Source: Asticcacaulis sp. AC466 (lineage in GTDB: Bacteria > Pseudomonadota > Alphaproteobacteria > Caulobacterales > Caulobacteraceae). From it: a DNA stretch of 50,846 nucleotides. This document shows positions 15,946 through 24,642 of the stretch, in pieces. The position numbers and the translations under genes are program-made. Under the pieces are notes generated by a model, which saw nothing but the letters and a program-made list of their open reading frames with translations, was not told where the DNA came from and did no database searches. The DNA lies in assembly GCF_000495815.1 (NCBI RefSeq), contig NZ_AWGE01000026.1, forward strand, positions 1-50,846, given 5' to 3'. The number at the start of each line of letters is the position of its first letter. Within the stretch, counting starts at the first letter, position 1.

Positions 15946-18567
15946 TCAGAACTCTTCTGACTGAAACGCCTGCAATTGGCGCGTCAGGCGTTCGCCACGC
16001 TTGCCCGCCGTAAGGGCGGCTTCGGATAGACGTTTGATGTTTTCCGGCGTCTCTGGCTGCTTGGCCATCACTTCCAGCGCCCCGTTGATTACGTTCAACA
16101 TCTGGGCGAAGTCTTGCGCCACATCGCTGGTCAGGCGACCGACGGTCTCAAACCGTTGCGCGTTGCTGAGGGCGGAGTCCAGTTGAGTGACGCGCGCCTG
16201 CATATTGGCCTGCTGCGCCTGAGATTGGTCGAGCATGGCCTGCAACTCGTCCAGGCGCTTTTCCAGAGCGGTCGTATCGACGGCCGGGGTAGCCATCAGT
16301 TTTGCCTGAGCATCCTGATACGCGGCCTGCCATTTGACGACTTCGAACTGCACGGCGGCCAGACGGGCCTCCCAGGCGCTGGTATCGGGCGGCGGCGGCG
16401 GGGCATTGACCAAGGCCTCATGCGCCTGACGCAAGGCGGCCAGTTCGGCTTCGGCCTGCGCAATACGGGCATCGTGGGCGCTATAGTCGGGTTCGGGCGG
16501 CGGTGTCTCGGCTAGAGCCTTGTAGCGCGTGGCGAGGCTTGCCAGCGCGTCCTGAGCCGTCTTCAAATCCGCGCTCAGCCTGTCTATGCGCTTTTCATGC
16601 TGGCTGAAATCGGGCTCCGGCGCTGGGGCATTCGACAGGGATGTCAGCTGCGCTTGAAGGTCTGTCTGGGCGGCTTTCGCGGCATCAAGTTCCGCCTGCA
16701 ACTCGGCAATCCGCGGGTCTTCAACCGGTTCGACCGCAATGGGTTTGGCGAAGATAATTTCGTCAAGCTGCCGTTGCAGTTCGTCGCGACGGATCTCCGC
16801 CTGTTCATAGTCGTTGCGCAGGGCGTCCAGTTGCCCCTTCAGGGCGTCATTTTCCGCCATGACGACCGGGTCTGGCGTATGGACAATTACCGGGTCGGGC
16901 AGGGGCTGGCTTACCGGCGGCGATTGCCATCCGTAGACATCGCTGGATACGGCATCCATGCGGGCGGCAGCGACCGCGGCGTCAAGCTCGGCCTTGGCCT
17001 TGACGTTTGCCTCAGCCAGAGCCGCTTCAACCGCGCGTTCCCGTTCCCGGTCGGCGGCTTCGCGGGCGTCTGCCATGGCCTCGGTCAGGGCCTCGGCCCG
17101 TCCTCTGGCCAATCCTTCGATCAATCCGTCCGAAAGCGCCTCGACGCGCGCCTTTTCGACGGCGACCTCAAGATCCGCTTCGGTGATCCCGGTTGTCTGA
17201 ACGACCGTCTCGATCTGTTTTTCGCCCTTCCAGGCCGTGCAATCGAAAGCAACACCGTAAATCTGCTTCCCGCCACCGGGCAAAGGTCGGGCCTGGCCTT
17301 CCAGGGCGATCCAGCGTTCCGTTCCATCCTTGCGACGGACGCGCAGATCGAGTGCCAGATGATCGGTTTCCCCGCTCATAAGCTGGCTGAAGGCCTGATC
17401 GGCCGCCGCCTGATCCGCATCGGAAATCAAGGTCGGGCCTCCGACATATTCCCGGCCGATCAGGGCCATCATGCCCTCATCTTCGACAATGGTGTCGGCG
17501 TCCGCGTCATATTGCCAGGTCCCGATGCCAAGGGCGGCGCGGGCTTCTTCGGCCAGACGATGGTCGGAAAGTTCCTGGGCGTCGTCTTCGTCGAGCGCGG
17601 CGACGGAAGGCGCCATGTGCGAAATCGGCACAGATCCCATCTCGGCGGCCTGGCTTGCCGGCAAGGCCATGACGGTCAGACCGCGCTCTCCGCCTTCATG
17701 GGTGCGCACGACCCACGCCGTCACGATTGATGGCTGACGGTCGCCGTTCGTTACCCTAAGGGTCAGTTGCGCCGATGCCTGATTGTGCGGGGACTGATCG
17801 TCCTGAATCTCACCGAGATAATCGAGCGCCTTTTGGAAATCGCCGTCCTCGACGAAGAACTGGGTCCAGTTCTGACCGAGCGCCTGTTCGCGCTTCAGGT
17901 CGAAGATGTCGAGCGCCGCATTATTGACGTCCAAAATCTGTCCCTTGGTGTCGAGCCCCCAGAAGGGGACCGTCGCGGCGGCGAACCAATGCCCGCGCCA
18001 CAGGCCGTTCAGATCGTCAACGCCTTCGCCGGTTGAGCTTTCTATTTCGACCATGGCCGAGGTCGAGCCGATCACTTCGCCCGCACCGTTCATGATCGGC
18101 ATGGAGGTCACGCTGACCAGAACCTTTTCGTGGCTGCCGTGGTTGGTCAGCATATGCTGGAACCCCTTGACGGTCTGGCCGCGCAGGGTTCGGGCAATCG
18201 GCATTAGATCGGCGGGGATGACGCGCCCGTCCGGATAGGAAATGCCCCAGGTAGCGGAATGGAAGCGCAGGCCGATCAGTTCGGAATCCTTGCGGCCGAG
18301 AAGCTGGTGCGCCGCCCGGTTGGCGAAGGTGAATTTTCCGGTCACATCGGTTTCGACCAGGGCCACGGGGACGGCGTTCAAAACGTTGAACATCCGCCGT
18401 TCCAGGGTGTCGATCTTGCGTTCCGCCTTGAAAAGAAGGTCCTGGAATTGGCGGACCTGAAAGGATTTCAGCGAGGCGATGACCCCGCCGCCGATGGCGA
18501 GCGCGAGCAAAATGAATGCGGCAACCCCGAGAAGGGCGATCAGATCATGCTCATTTTGCAATAACAT
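15946..18567 (-). CDS. Membrane-anchored multi-PAS protein with coiled coil and degenerate kinase H-box
   Basis: About 873 residues. One membrane helix lies at about 8-30, followed by a PAS domain (40-165), a second PAS (about 195-280) and a third (about 340-450). A long Ala/Glu-rich coiled coil occupies roughly 470-800, including four spaced P-x-PD units (PAPEPDFSQHEKRI, PPPEPDYSAHDARI, PPPPPDTSAWEARL, TPAVDTTALEKRL). The C-terminus resembles a HisKA dimerisation helix, GRLTSDVAQDFAQMLNVING, where the phospho-acceptor His is Gln, and the protein ends without an ATPase domain. I infer a sensor/scaffold like other kinase-like pseudoenzymes. Start is ATG 18567 with AAGGTGGG upstream; GTG 18582 is also possible. 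Confidence 0.85.
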   Translation of the reverse strand: MLLQNEHDLIALLGVAAFILLALAIGGGVIASLKSFQVRQFQDLLFKAERKIDTLERRMFNVLNAVPVALVETDVTGKFTFANRAAHQLLGRKDSELIGLRFHSATWGISYPDGRVIPADLMPIARTLRGQTVKGFQHMLTNHGSHEKVLVSVTSMPIMNGAGEVIGSTSAMVEIESSTGEGVDDLNGLWRGHWFAAATVPFWGLDTKGQILDVNNAALDIFDLKREQALGQNWTQFFVEDGDFQKALDYLGEIQDDQSPHNQASAQLTLRVTNGDRQPSIVTAWVVRTHEGGERGLTVMALPASQAAEMGSVPISHMAPSVAALDEDDAQELSDHRLAEEARAALGIGTWQYDADADTIVEDEGMMALIGREYVGGPTLISDADQAAADQAFSQLMSGETDHLALDLRVRRKDGTERWIALEGQARPLPGGGKQIYGVAFDCTAWKGEKQIETVVQTTGITEADLEVAVEKARVEALSDGLIEGLARGRAEALTEAMADAREAADRERERAVEAALAEANVKAKAELDAAVAAARMDAVSSDVYGWQSPPVSQPLPDPVIVHTPDPVVMAENDALKGQLDALRNDYEQAEIRRDELQRQLDEIIFAKPIAVEPVEDPRIAELQAELDAAKAAQTDLQAQLTSLSNAPAPEPDFSQHEKRIDRLSADLKTAQDALASLATRYKALAETPPPEPDYSAHDARIAQAEAELAALRQAHEALVNAPPPPPDTSAWEARLAAVQFEVVKWQAAYQDAQAKLMATPAVDTTALEKRLDELQAMLDQSQAQQANMQARVTQLDSALSNAQRFETVGRLTSDVAQDFAQMLNVINGALEVMAKQPETPENIKRLSEAALTAGKRGERLTRQLQAFQSEEF

Positions 18568-18781
18568 ACCGAGAAATCCCACCTTAATCTCTGCGGGCGG
18601 CGCGTCATTTTGTGACAGACTCAGCCCGCGGCCATCAAACCAGCAAGAAATATACCTGACATGACGGTGCGGGATTTATCTTACATCACAATTGCTTAAG
18701 GCATAGACCCGTTTTGATGTCTTTGGCCGAGCGGCGGCGCCCGGTTCCCGGCTTGCGCAAGGGCCGTTTAGGTCGGGGGGA

Positions 18782-19876
18782 TTACAATTTATAGGTCAGC
18801 AGAGCCTCGGTCATAGCTTTCGGGTCGGCCAGGCCGTTCTGATTGGTCATGACGATGGTCGAAAGGGTCTGTGACAGATCGCGCCGGTACCAGCACGAAA
18901 AACCGGCCGTGCTGCCGCCGTGGGAGACGATGGTTCGGCCGTCGATAAGCTCTACCTGCCAGCCGTATCCCCATCCCGCCGGACTGCCGTTGTTCAAGGT
19001 GGCGGGCCGCCACATCTTCTGACGCAGGGCCGGGGTCAGGATACGCCCCTCATCGAGAGCGATGGACCAGCGGTCGATATCGGCCACGGACGACAGCAAG
19101 CCGCCCGCCGCCCACGTCGATCCCGGTGCGGCGCGCGGTGGTGCCGTGTCGTAAGCCGTACCGTCCCAGAAATGCCCGGACGCCAGCCGGGTGCCCGTTT
19201 TCACGCGGTTTCGCGGTCCTGTCGATGTCATGCCGGCCGGGCCGAAAAACCGGGTCTGCAAGGTGTCCCAATAGTCCGTGCCGGTTATGGCTTCTGCGGC
19301 CATACCCAACAGAATAAAGCCCGTATTGCTGTATTCATGCCGTTCCCCCGGCGTGAAGACGAGCGGCTGATCAGCGACCATGGCAATAAGCTGTCTTGGC
19401 TTAAGGTCCTGCGGCATGATCGCGCGGAAATTTTCGCCATTGAGATAGTTGGGCAGCCCGGCCGTATGGCTGAGCAGTTGCGACAGGGGCAATCCCTGCC
19501 AGGCTTTGGGCAGGTCGGTTACGTAAGTGCCTATCGGCGCCTCGATGCTCAGGCGCCCCTCTTCCTGAAGCTGGAAGATAAGGCAGGCCGTGAAGGTCTT
19601 CGTCAGGGAGCCAATTTCAAAAATCGTGTTGCGATCAGGGGCCGTTTTAGAGCCCAGGGTGGCGATGCCTTTGCCACCGGTGGCCTTGACCTGCCCCTTG
19701 CGGACAACGCCGGCGGCAAGCCCGGGCGCACCGTCCAGAGACAGCCGATCGATGACGTTGGTGGAGGCCGCCCATATCGAGGCGGGCGTGAGCGCGGCGG
19801 CCGCTGCCAACCCGCCCAGGCAGGCACGACGTGACATCCGATGAGGTGAAGGGACTGCGGATGAGACTGTCTTCAA
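18782..19876 (-). CDS. Serine hydrolase of the class C beta-lactamase/PBP fold
   Basis: The 364-residue exported protein has SLTK (nucleophile Ser and Lys), YSN and HGGSTAG, the three motifs of class C beta-lactamases, EstB esterases and low-molecular-weight PBPs. It could be an esterase, D-aminopeptidase or peptidase; resistance is not implied. The N-terminus MKTVSSAVPSPHRMSRRACLGG leads to a hydrophobic stretch and ASIWA, a twin-arginine-like export signal with possible cleavage there. I place the start at TTG 19876 because AGGAGG (minus strand, 19883-19888) is 6 bases upstream. The ATG at 19837 and a longer frame from 19936 have no such signal. Confidence 0.88.
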   Translation of the reverse strand: MKTVSSAVPSPHRMSRRACLGGLAAAAALTPASIWAASTNVIDRLSLDGAPGLAAGVVRKGQVKATGGKGIATLGSKTAPDRNTIFEIGSLTKTFTACLIFQLQEEGRLSIEAPIGTYVTDLPKAWQGLPLSQLLSHTAGLPNYLNGENFRAIMPQDLKPRQLIAMVADQPLVFTPGERHEYSNTGFILLGMAAEAITGTDYWDTLQTRFFGPAGMTSTGPRNRVKTGTRLASGHFWDGTAYDTAPPRAAPGSTWAAGGLLSSVADIDRWSIALDEGRILTPALRQKMWRPATLNNGSPAGWGYGWQVELIDGRTIVSHGGSTAGFSCWYRRDLSQTLSTIVMTNQNGLADPKAMTEALLTYKL

Positions 19877-20254
19877 AGCGTGCCTCCTGGTGTTGGGCGG
19901 TTCGCGCCTCGGTCTGCCGTCCAGGTTTCCGATCAACGCGATGCCGTGTAAGCGCTTTCAGAACTGCGTCAGGGGCGCGCGATAATCAAGTTAAACAAAA
20001 TTAATGGCGTAGGTCTGCCCGGCGAACGGCGTCTTGCCCGCAACCTTCGTGGACGAAAGACCAATTTAAGTAGTCATAATTGATTGAAATTATTACATTA
20101 ATACTTGTTTAGGGGTAGATTTCAACCTGGTTCAATTCAGTCGTATTGGTAATCAGCATTTAATAAATGCGACAAATTTGGAGAACAAAGTTATTTAAGT
20201 GTTAACCAAATCACTCGATGCTGTCTCATCAATGAGTTAGTTGGGGGGGCTGAC
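19877..20254. other. AT-rich regulatory gap before the chemoreceptor gene
   Basis: No ORF of note. The stretch from 20050 is visibly richer in A and T than the surroundings. It contains the perfect palindrome GCATTTAATAAATGC at 20156-20170, a possible operator, and several TTAAC-like motifs (near 20190-20210). The run GGGGGGG just before ATG 20255 may act as a weak ribosome-binding site. Confidence 0.45.
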
Positions 20255-21943
20255 ATGAAATTATCTGACATCAAAATCGGCTACAAAATACTTGGCATTA
20301 TCGTCGTGTTCGGCTTGTCCAGCATTGGCACGACGATCTGGCAAAATGCGTCCATGGATGCGGCGCAGGAGAAATATGCGCGAATCACGGATCGGCTTGC
20401 TCCCGCCTTAACGAACATGGCGCGTCTAAACCAAAATCCTTACGTTTTGTTGGCCGCCGAAAACGGACTTGCCGCGCAACCCTGCCCAAATCCAACTTGC
20501 GATCAAATGATCAAGGATATGGACAGGGCGAACGAACTTTTCTCAACGCGGTACACCCAGACGCTATCGCTCGCGCCTGAATATGAGGCGGAATTGGCGC
20601 CTTTCAAGCAGCGCTTTGAAGGTCTTTACGACACCGCGAAACATACGGTTAGCCCACTCGGTTTGAAAAACGAGTCTGCGGCACTTGAACCAATTTTGGC
20701 AGACGAAACCGAAAAGGTGTTGGAATTCTGGACAGATTTTAAGGGCTTAATAGATAAAAAAGCCAAGCAGAATGCGGATGAGATTGCGGCTATGACAAAA
20801 TCTCTTGATCAGGCTCAGAACAACGTTCTCATAATGTCCATCCTCATTACATTGGCCATTACAGCCTTCGCAGCCTTCGTGGCGTTTGGCGACATTTCTA
20901 AGATGCTCGGCCGGTTGACGGCTCAAATGAACGCAATAGCCAACGGCAATCTGGCTCAACAGATTGACGGACAAAACCGCGGCGACGAGATCGGGTTGAT
21001 GGCTAAGACCCTTGGCATCTTCAAGGAAGGCCTTGCGGAGGCCGAAAAACTACGGGCCGATGGCGAGGCGTTGAAGAAACAGGCCGAAGGCGACCAACGC
21101 CAAGCCATGTTCAATCTTGCCGATGGTTTTGAAGCCAGCGTAGCCAAGATGGTGAGCGCTGTGGCGTCAGCATCTACGGAACTTGAAGCGACGTCTCAAA
21201 CCCTGACCCAAACGGCAAGTCAAACGACAGAGCAGTCGCGTGCCGTCACACAGACTGCAGAAGAAAGCGCCATGAACGTTCAGACCGTTGCGTCGGCTAC
21301 GGAGGAGATGAGTGCGTCCATAGCCGAGATCGCCAATCAGGCGGCACAGTCGGCAAAGGTTGCTAAGTCTGCCGAGGAGATGGCCGTGAAAACCGGCGTT
21401 ATTGTCAAGCAACTCTCCGAAGCGGCGACAAGCATAGGCAATGTAGTGGCGCTGATCCAGAATATCGCTTCGCAAACCAATCTTCTGGCGCTCAATGCCA
21501 CGATTGAAGCCGCGCGCGCAGGTGATGCGGGCAAGGGCTTTGCGGTTGTCGCCACTGAGGTCAAGAGCTTGGCATCGCAAACTGCCGATGCGACCAACGA
21601 CATTGTGGCGCAAATCACGGGCGTTCAGAACGCCACCAATGATACGGTCACCGCCATTTCCGAAATTACCCGAACGATTGGCGAGATTTCGGATATTTCC
21701 ACGGCGATTGCGGCGGCGGTGGAAGAGCAGATGGCGACCGTTCAGGAAATCGGACGTTCCACGTCGGATGTGGCCAATGCCTCTGGCGAAGTATCCCAAC
21801 GTATGGCGGGCGTCCTTCAGGGCTCTACCGAAACAGGCGCAGCGGCAGAGCAATCACTTGGTGCAGCTAAGGAATTGGGTCAGTTGGCGGAAAATCTCAA
21901 TGCCGAGGTCAACAAGTTCCTTGAGAGGGTAAGGGCGGCATAG
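20255..21943 (+). CDS. Methyl-accepting chemotaxis protein
   Basis: The 562-residue receptor has a first membrane helix at about 11-30, a periplasmic four-helix-bundle-type sensor (about 31-190) containing a CPNPTC cysteine pair, a second helix (about 192-212), a HAMP domain and a cytoplasmic signalling domain. The hairpin tip is the canonical IASQTNLLALNATIEAARAG and RGKGFAVVA-like sequence (AGKGFAVVATEVKSLA). Methylation helices flank it. The ligand is unknown. No che genes are adjacent. The gene is visibly AT-richer than its neighbours, suggesting later acquisition. Confidence 0.95.
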   Translation: MKLSDIKIGYKILGIIVVFGLSSIGTTIWQNASMDAAQEKYARITDRLAPALTNMARLNQNPYVLLAAENGLAAQPCPNPTCDQMIKDMDRANELFSTRYTQTLSLAPEYEAELAPFKQRFEGLYDTAKHTVSPLGLKNESAALEPILADETEKVLEFWTDFKGLIDKKAKQNADEIAAMTKSLDQAQNNVLIMSILITLAITAFAAFVAFGDISKMLGRLTAQMNAIANGNLAQQIDGQNRGDEIGLMAKTLGIFKEGLAEAEKLRADGEALKKQAEGDQRQAMFNLADGFEASVAKMVSAVASASTELEATSQTLTQTASQTTEQSRAVTQTAEESAMNVQTVASATEEMSASIAEIANQAAQSAKVAKSAEEMAVKTGVIVKQLSEAATSIGNVVALIQNIASQTNLLALNATIEAARAGDAGKGFAVVATEVKSLASQTADATNDIVAQITGVQNATNDTVTAISEITRTIGEISDISTAIAAAVEEQMATVQEIGRSTSDVANASGEVSQRMAGVLQGSTETGAAAEQSLGAAKELGQLAENLNAEVNKFLERVRAA

Positions 21944-22109
21944 GCGTTCGGCCTGTTTCGCGCTGAGATAGCCATAAGTCCCCGTGAAGCGTTTTGTCGT
22001 CGGATGTGTGTCTGACGGATAAGGCTTCGGGGGGACGACCCTGAGGCTGCGGGATTGGACCAATGAGCGGGCACTTCGCAAATGTCAGTCGATGCGTCGG
22101 TTTGTGCAA
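21944..22109. other. Short gap between chemoreceptor and MerR genes
   Basis: The 166 bases are GC-richer than both flanking genes and contain no recognisable gene. A minus-strand frame gives a short, degenerate peptide with no family match. It may be remnant sequence or the shared 3' region of the two convergent genes. No terminator-like hairpin with a T-run is evident. Confidence 0.4.
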
Positions 22110-22955
22110 TTATATTTCTCCCCTTTCCTTCATCCCCTTTATAACTGTTGCCACGAAGCGAAAGATTTCTGGATCAAAAATCGGGCTCTTGGGGGACTTT
22201 GGATCGTTAACAGTGCCCCAAAATGCAGTTTGAATAGCTTCGCTTACGGACTTTTCTGCGGGTTTAAGACCAATGCTTTGGGCGTTCCAGTCCCGGGCAA
22301 GTGCCTTGGCCCTGTCAGATGTTTCGTCGCCTTCCGCCATCAATATCGAAGCCTCTTTTATCATGTCTTCGAACACTGTCGTGAAGTCGCCATTTGATGT
22401 ATCTAACTTTGAGCCCGCGTAGTTTTTAGTTGGCATTCGGCCGTCCGCTACGGCCTGATTAATATGGGCTAAGGCTTCATTGGCAATGTTTGGAAACTGA
22501 TCTCTAAGTGCTGTTTCGAAGTCGGCTTTAAGGATAACCGGCGAAGGTCTTTGGTCCATGCGGGCGTCCCGCGTCAGATTGATGAAGTCGTCCAAAGAGA
22601 GTGTTTGCCCGTTATTTAACCGATTGCGGGCAGTGACCAGCAGGTCGATCGCGCGATCAATCTTTTTACGCTGGGCCTCAAGAGACTCCTGCTGAACTAC
22701 AAGCACTGTCTGAAGATCGGCTTGGCGGCCCTCGATTAGAGCTTTGATACCTTTCAGGGACAGGCCAAGGTCACGTAGGACAAGAATTAAGTGCAAGCGC
22801 TCCACATGCGCCGGTCCATAGACACGCCAGCCAGCTTCCGTGCGATGGGGATGTAATAGACCTTCACGTTCATAGACTCGAAGTGCCTTGGTGCTTAAAC
22901 CAAGCCTTTTCGCTATTTCATTCGGCCCGAACCAGCGCTCGCTTTTTGCCTTCAT
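22110..22955 (-). CDS. MerR family transcriptional regulator with large C-terminal domain
   Basis: The 281-residue protein has a MerR winged helix at 8-75 (IAKRLGLSTKALRVYEREGLL, then RVYGPAHVERLHLILVLRDLGLSL), a dimerisation helix to about 125, and an effector-type region with KTAL/FPNIANEALAHI. The C-terminal half is helical and does not match the classic TipAS fold I know, so the effector is unknown; no cysteine metal site is visible. AAAGGAG is 9 bases before ATG 22955. Its own promoter upstream has the MerR arrangement. Like the chemoreceptor it is visibly AT-richer than the core genes. Confidence 0.88.
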   Translation of the reverse strand: MKAKSERWFGPNEIAKRLGLSTKALRVYEREGLLHPHRTEAGWRVYGPAHVERLHLILVLRDLGLSLKGIKALIEGRQADLQTVLVVQQESLEAQRKKIDRAIDLLVTARNRLNNGQTLSLDDFINLTRDARMDQRPSPVILKADFETALRDQFPNIANEALAHINQAVADGRMPTKNYAGSKLDTSNGDFTTVFEDMIKEASILMAEGDETSDRAKALARDWNAQSIGLKPAEKSVSEAIQTAFWGTVNDPKSPKSPIFDPEIFRFVATVIKGMKERGEI

Positions 22956-22983
22956 GTCCAGATTCTCCTTTGAACCCTCTTGT

Positions 22984-23013
22984 GTGTAAGGGCGGTCCCA
23001 AGGGACGGTTCAA
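22984..23013 (-). promoter_or_regulatory. Candidate MerR-type promoter/operator of the merR-like gene
   Basis: On the minus strand TTGAAC (23013-23008) and TTACAC (22989-22984) are separated by an 18-base spacer that contains the dyad GTCCC-TT-GGGAC (22995-23006). An overlong spacer with a central dyad is the normal layout for MerR regulators, which twist the DNA to activate. A wider TTGAACC/GGTTCAA inverted pair encloses the region at 22970-22976 and 23007-23013. Confidence 0.6.
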
Positions 23014-23147
23014 GTGTTTATTTTGCGCCGGATCATATTGATTTCGCGAAGCGTGCAAAATGATCTCCACCTTTGTCAAATGAGCGGCGGCAACCATCGT
23101 TGGAGTGCTGAAAATGTGCGAGCCCTTTACGCCAAGGGGCAGAAACG

Positions 23148-23170
23148 AAAAAAGCACCCGAAAGGGTGCC
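23148..23170 (-). terminator. Rho-independent terminator (second hairpin) downstream of tRNA-Gly
   Basis: On the minus strand GGCACCC-TTTC-GGGTGC is followed by TTTTTT. It lies about 60 bases beyond the tRNA 3' end and could end the tRNA-Gly transcript. Confidence 0.7.
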
Positions 23171-23205
23171 TCTTATCCGTTACAAGATGGTTTCAAAAAA
23201 CCAAC

Positions 23206-23227
23206 AAAAGCAATCCTAAAGAAGGAT

Positions 23228-23229
<2 letters not shown>
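23206..23229 (-). terminator. First terminator-like hairpin after tRNA-Gly
   Basis: On the minus strand CAATCCT-TCTTT-AGGATTG is followed by CTTTTGTT. The stem begins within the CCA end of the tRNA-Gly gene, and a weaker T-run than the next hairpin follows. Confidence 0.5.
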
Positions 23230-23302
<73 letters not shown>

Positions 23303-23343
23303 ATTATCCGTTGGAGAGGTGTGTGCCTCACCGCGAGGTCGGC

Positions 23344-23373
23344 CTTATAGACGGAAGGCCGAAAACATTGCAA
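23344..23373 (-). promoter_or_regulatory. Probable sigma-70 promoter of tRNA-Gly
   Basis: On the minus strand TTGCAA (23373-23368) and TATAAG (23349-23344) are spaced 18 bases apart, placing transcription initiation about 35 bases before the tRNA 5' end. Confidence 0.55.
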
Positions 23374-23425
23374 GGGCCTAATTGCGAAATCCTGTGAAAA
23401 ACTTTTTTATCCGTCCAAACCACGC

Positions 23426-24412
23426 CTACAGCATGGCGGGGATAACGCGGTCGGGCGGGCGGTGACCGTCCTGATGCGTCTTGATGTTCAGGATGACGCG
23501 ATCGCCCATGTCCTGGCGGGCCTCGATGGTGCTTGAGGCCATGTGCGGCAGCAGGATGGCATTGGGCAGGCCGATGAGTTCCGGATTGATGGCCGGTTCG
23601 CGCTCATAGACGTCCAGGCCGACACCGGCGATGCGATTATTGCGCAGCATGGCGGCCAGGGCCTGTTCATCGACGATCTGGCCGCGCGCCGTATTGACCA
23701 GAATGGCATGGGGCTGAAGACGCGCCAGGCGGTCGGCATTGAGCATGTGTTGGGTGCCGGTGCCGCCGGGGGCGTTGATCGACACCACGTCCATGCGCGA
23801 CAGCATCTGGTCGAGATCGTCCCAATAGGTGGCGCCCAGTTCGTCGGAGATGCGCGCCGAAACCGGTTTGCGGTTGTGATAGTGCACGCTCATGCCGAAC
23901 GCCTTGGCGCGGCGGGCCAGGGCCTGACCGATGCGGCCCATGCCGATGATGCCGAGCCGTTTGCCGAATATCCGGCGGCCGAGCATGAAGGTAGGGGACC
24001 AGGCTGAAAATTCGCCATTCTGCACCAGTTCGGCGCCTTCGACGAAGCGGCGCGACACGGCCAGGATGAGGCCCATGGTCATTTCGGCGGTATCTTCGGT
24101 CAGGACGCCGGGCGTATTGGTGACCATGATGCCTTTTTCGGTGGCGGCGGCGATATCGATATGGTCGTGGCCGACGCCGAAATTGGCGATCATCTTGAGA
24201 CGGTCGCCGCAATTGGCGAAGAAGTCGGCATCGATGCGGTCGTTGATCGATGTGACCAGCACGTCGGTATCGCGTGCGACTTCCAGCACCCGGTCGGGCG
24301 GCATGGGCGTCATGAAGAGCCACAGAGTGGTGTTGAACAATTCACGCATCCGCGTTTCGACCGCGTCTGGCAATTTGACGGTAAGGACGACCTTGAGTTT
24401 TTGCGTGTTCAT
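23426..24412 (-). CDS. NAD(P)-dependent D-2-hydroxyacid dehydrogenase (glyoxylate/hydroxypyruvate reductase type)
   Basis: The 328-residue enzyme reduces 2-oxoacids to D-hydroxyacids. The Rossmann motif GMGRIGQALARR is at about 155-166, and the catalytic residues are the arginine in NTARGQIVDE, the glutamate in DVYEREP and the histidine in LLPHMASST. The NFGVGHDHID segment of the substrate domain is intact. The closest characterised group is GhrB/GyaR-type glyoxylate reductases, but the exact substrate is inferred. ATG 24412 has AAAGGC upstream. It is transcribed alone, upstream of the tRNA-Gly. Confidence 0.92.
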   Translation of the reverse strand: MNTQKLKVVLTVKLPDAVETRMRELFNTTLWLFMTPMPPDRVLEVARDTDVLVTSINDRIDADFFANCGDRLKMIANFGVGHDHIDIAAATEKGIMVTNTPGVLTEDTAEMTMGLILAVSRRFVEGAELVQNGEFSAWSPTFMLGRRIFGKRLGIIGMGRIGQALARRAKAFGMSVHYHNRKPVSARISDELGATYWDDLDQMLSRMDVVSINAPGGTGTQHMLNADRLARLQPHAILVNTARGQIVDEQALAAMLRNNRIAGVGLDVYEREPAINPELIGLPNAILLPHMASSTIEARQDMGDRVILNIKTHQDGHRPPDRVIPAML

Positions 24413-24642
24413 TTAAGCCTTTAATTCGTTAAGCGTTATCGTCGATCCCCTACCGCTCTTTCCCGAAGCGGCCGGTCATCGCGGGGCTATTTGCGCCGCA
24501 TATTACCCGAAAAGCGCGTGAAAGAGGTAGCGCTTTCCGGCCTGAGACGGTTGCCCGCATTCGGCGTGCATTAGCATTCCGTTAACCAAATCTGAACCCT
24601 TGCGGGCCATGATGACGGCTTCCCGTCATTTGCAAAAGTCCC
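24413..24642. other. Intergenic region between hydroxyacid dehydrogenase and SH3 gene
   Basis: These 230 bases separate two divergent genes and must hold both promoters. TTAAC-type motifs occur near 24424 and 24588, but I see no complete TTAA-N7-TTAA CtrA box. No ORF or RNA is evident. Confidence 0.45.

Noticed and set aside
16597-17730. A 377-residue plus-strand frame opposite the PAS protein
   Set aside because: No domain; the PAS domains and coiled coil are clear on the other strand.
18782-19876. Antibiotic resistance beta-lactamase
   Set aside because: The SxxK/YSN/HGG motifs are shared by esterases and peptidases; no feature singles out antibiotic hydrolysis.
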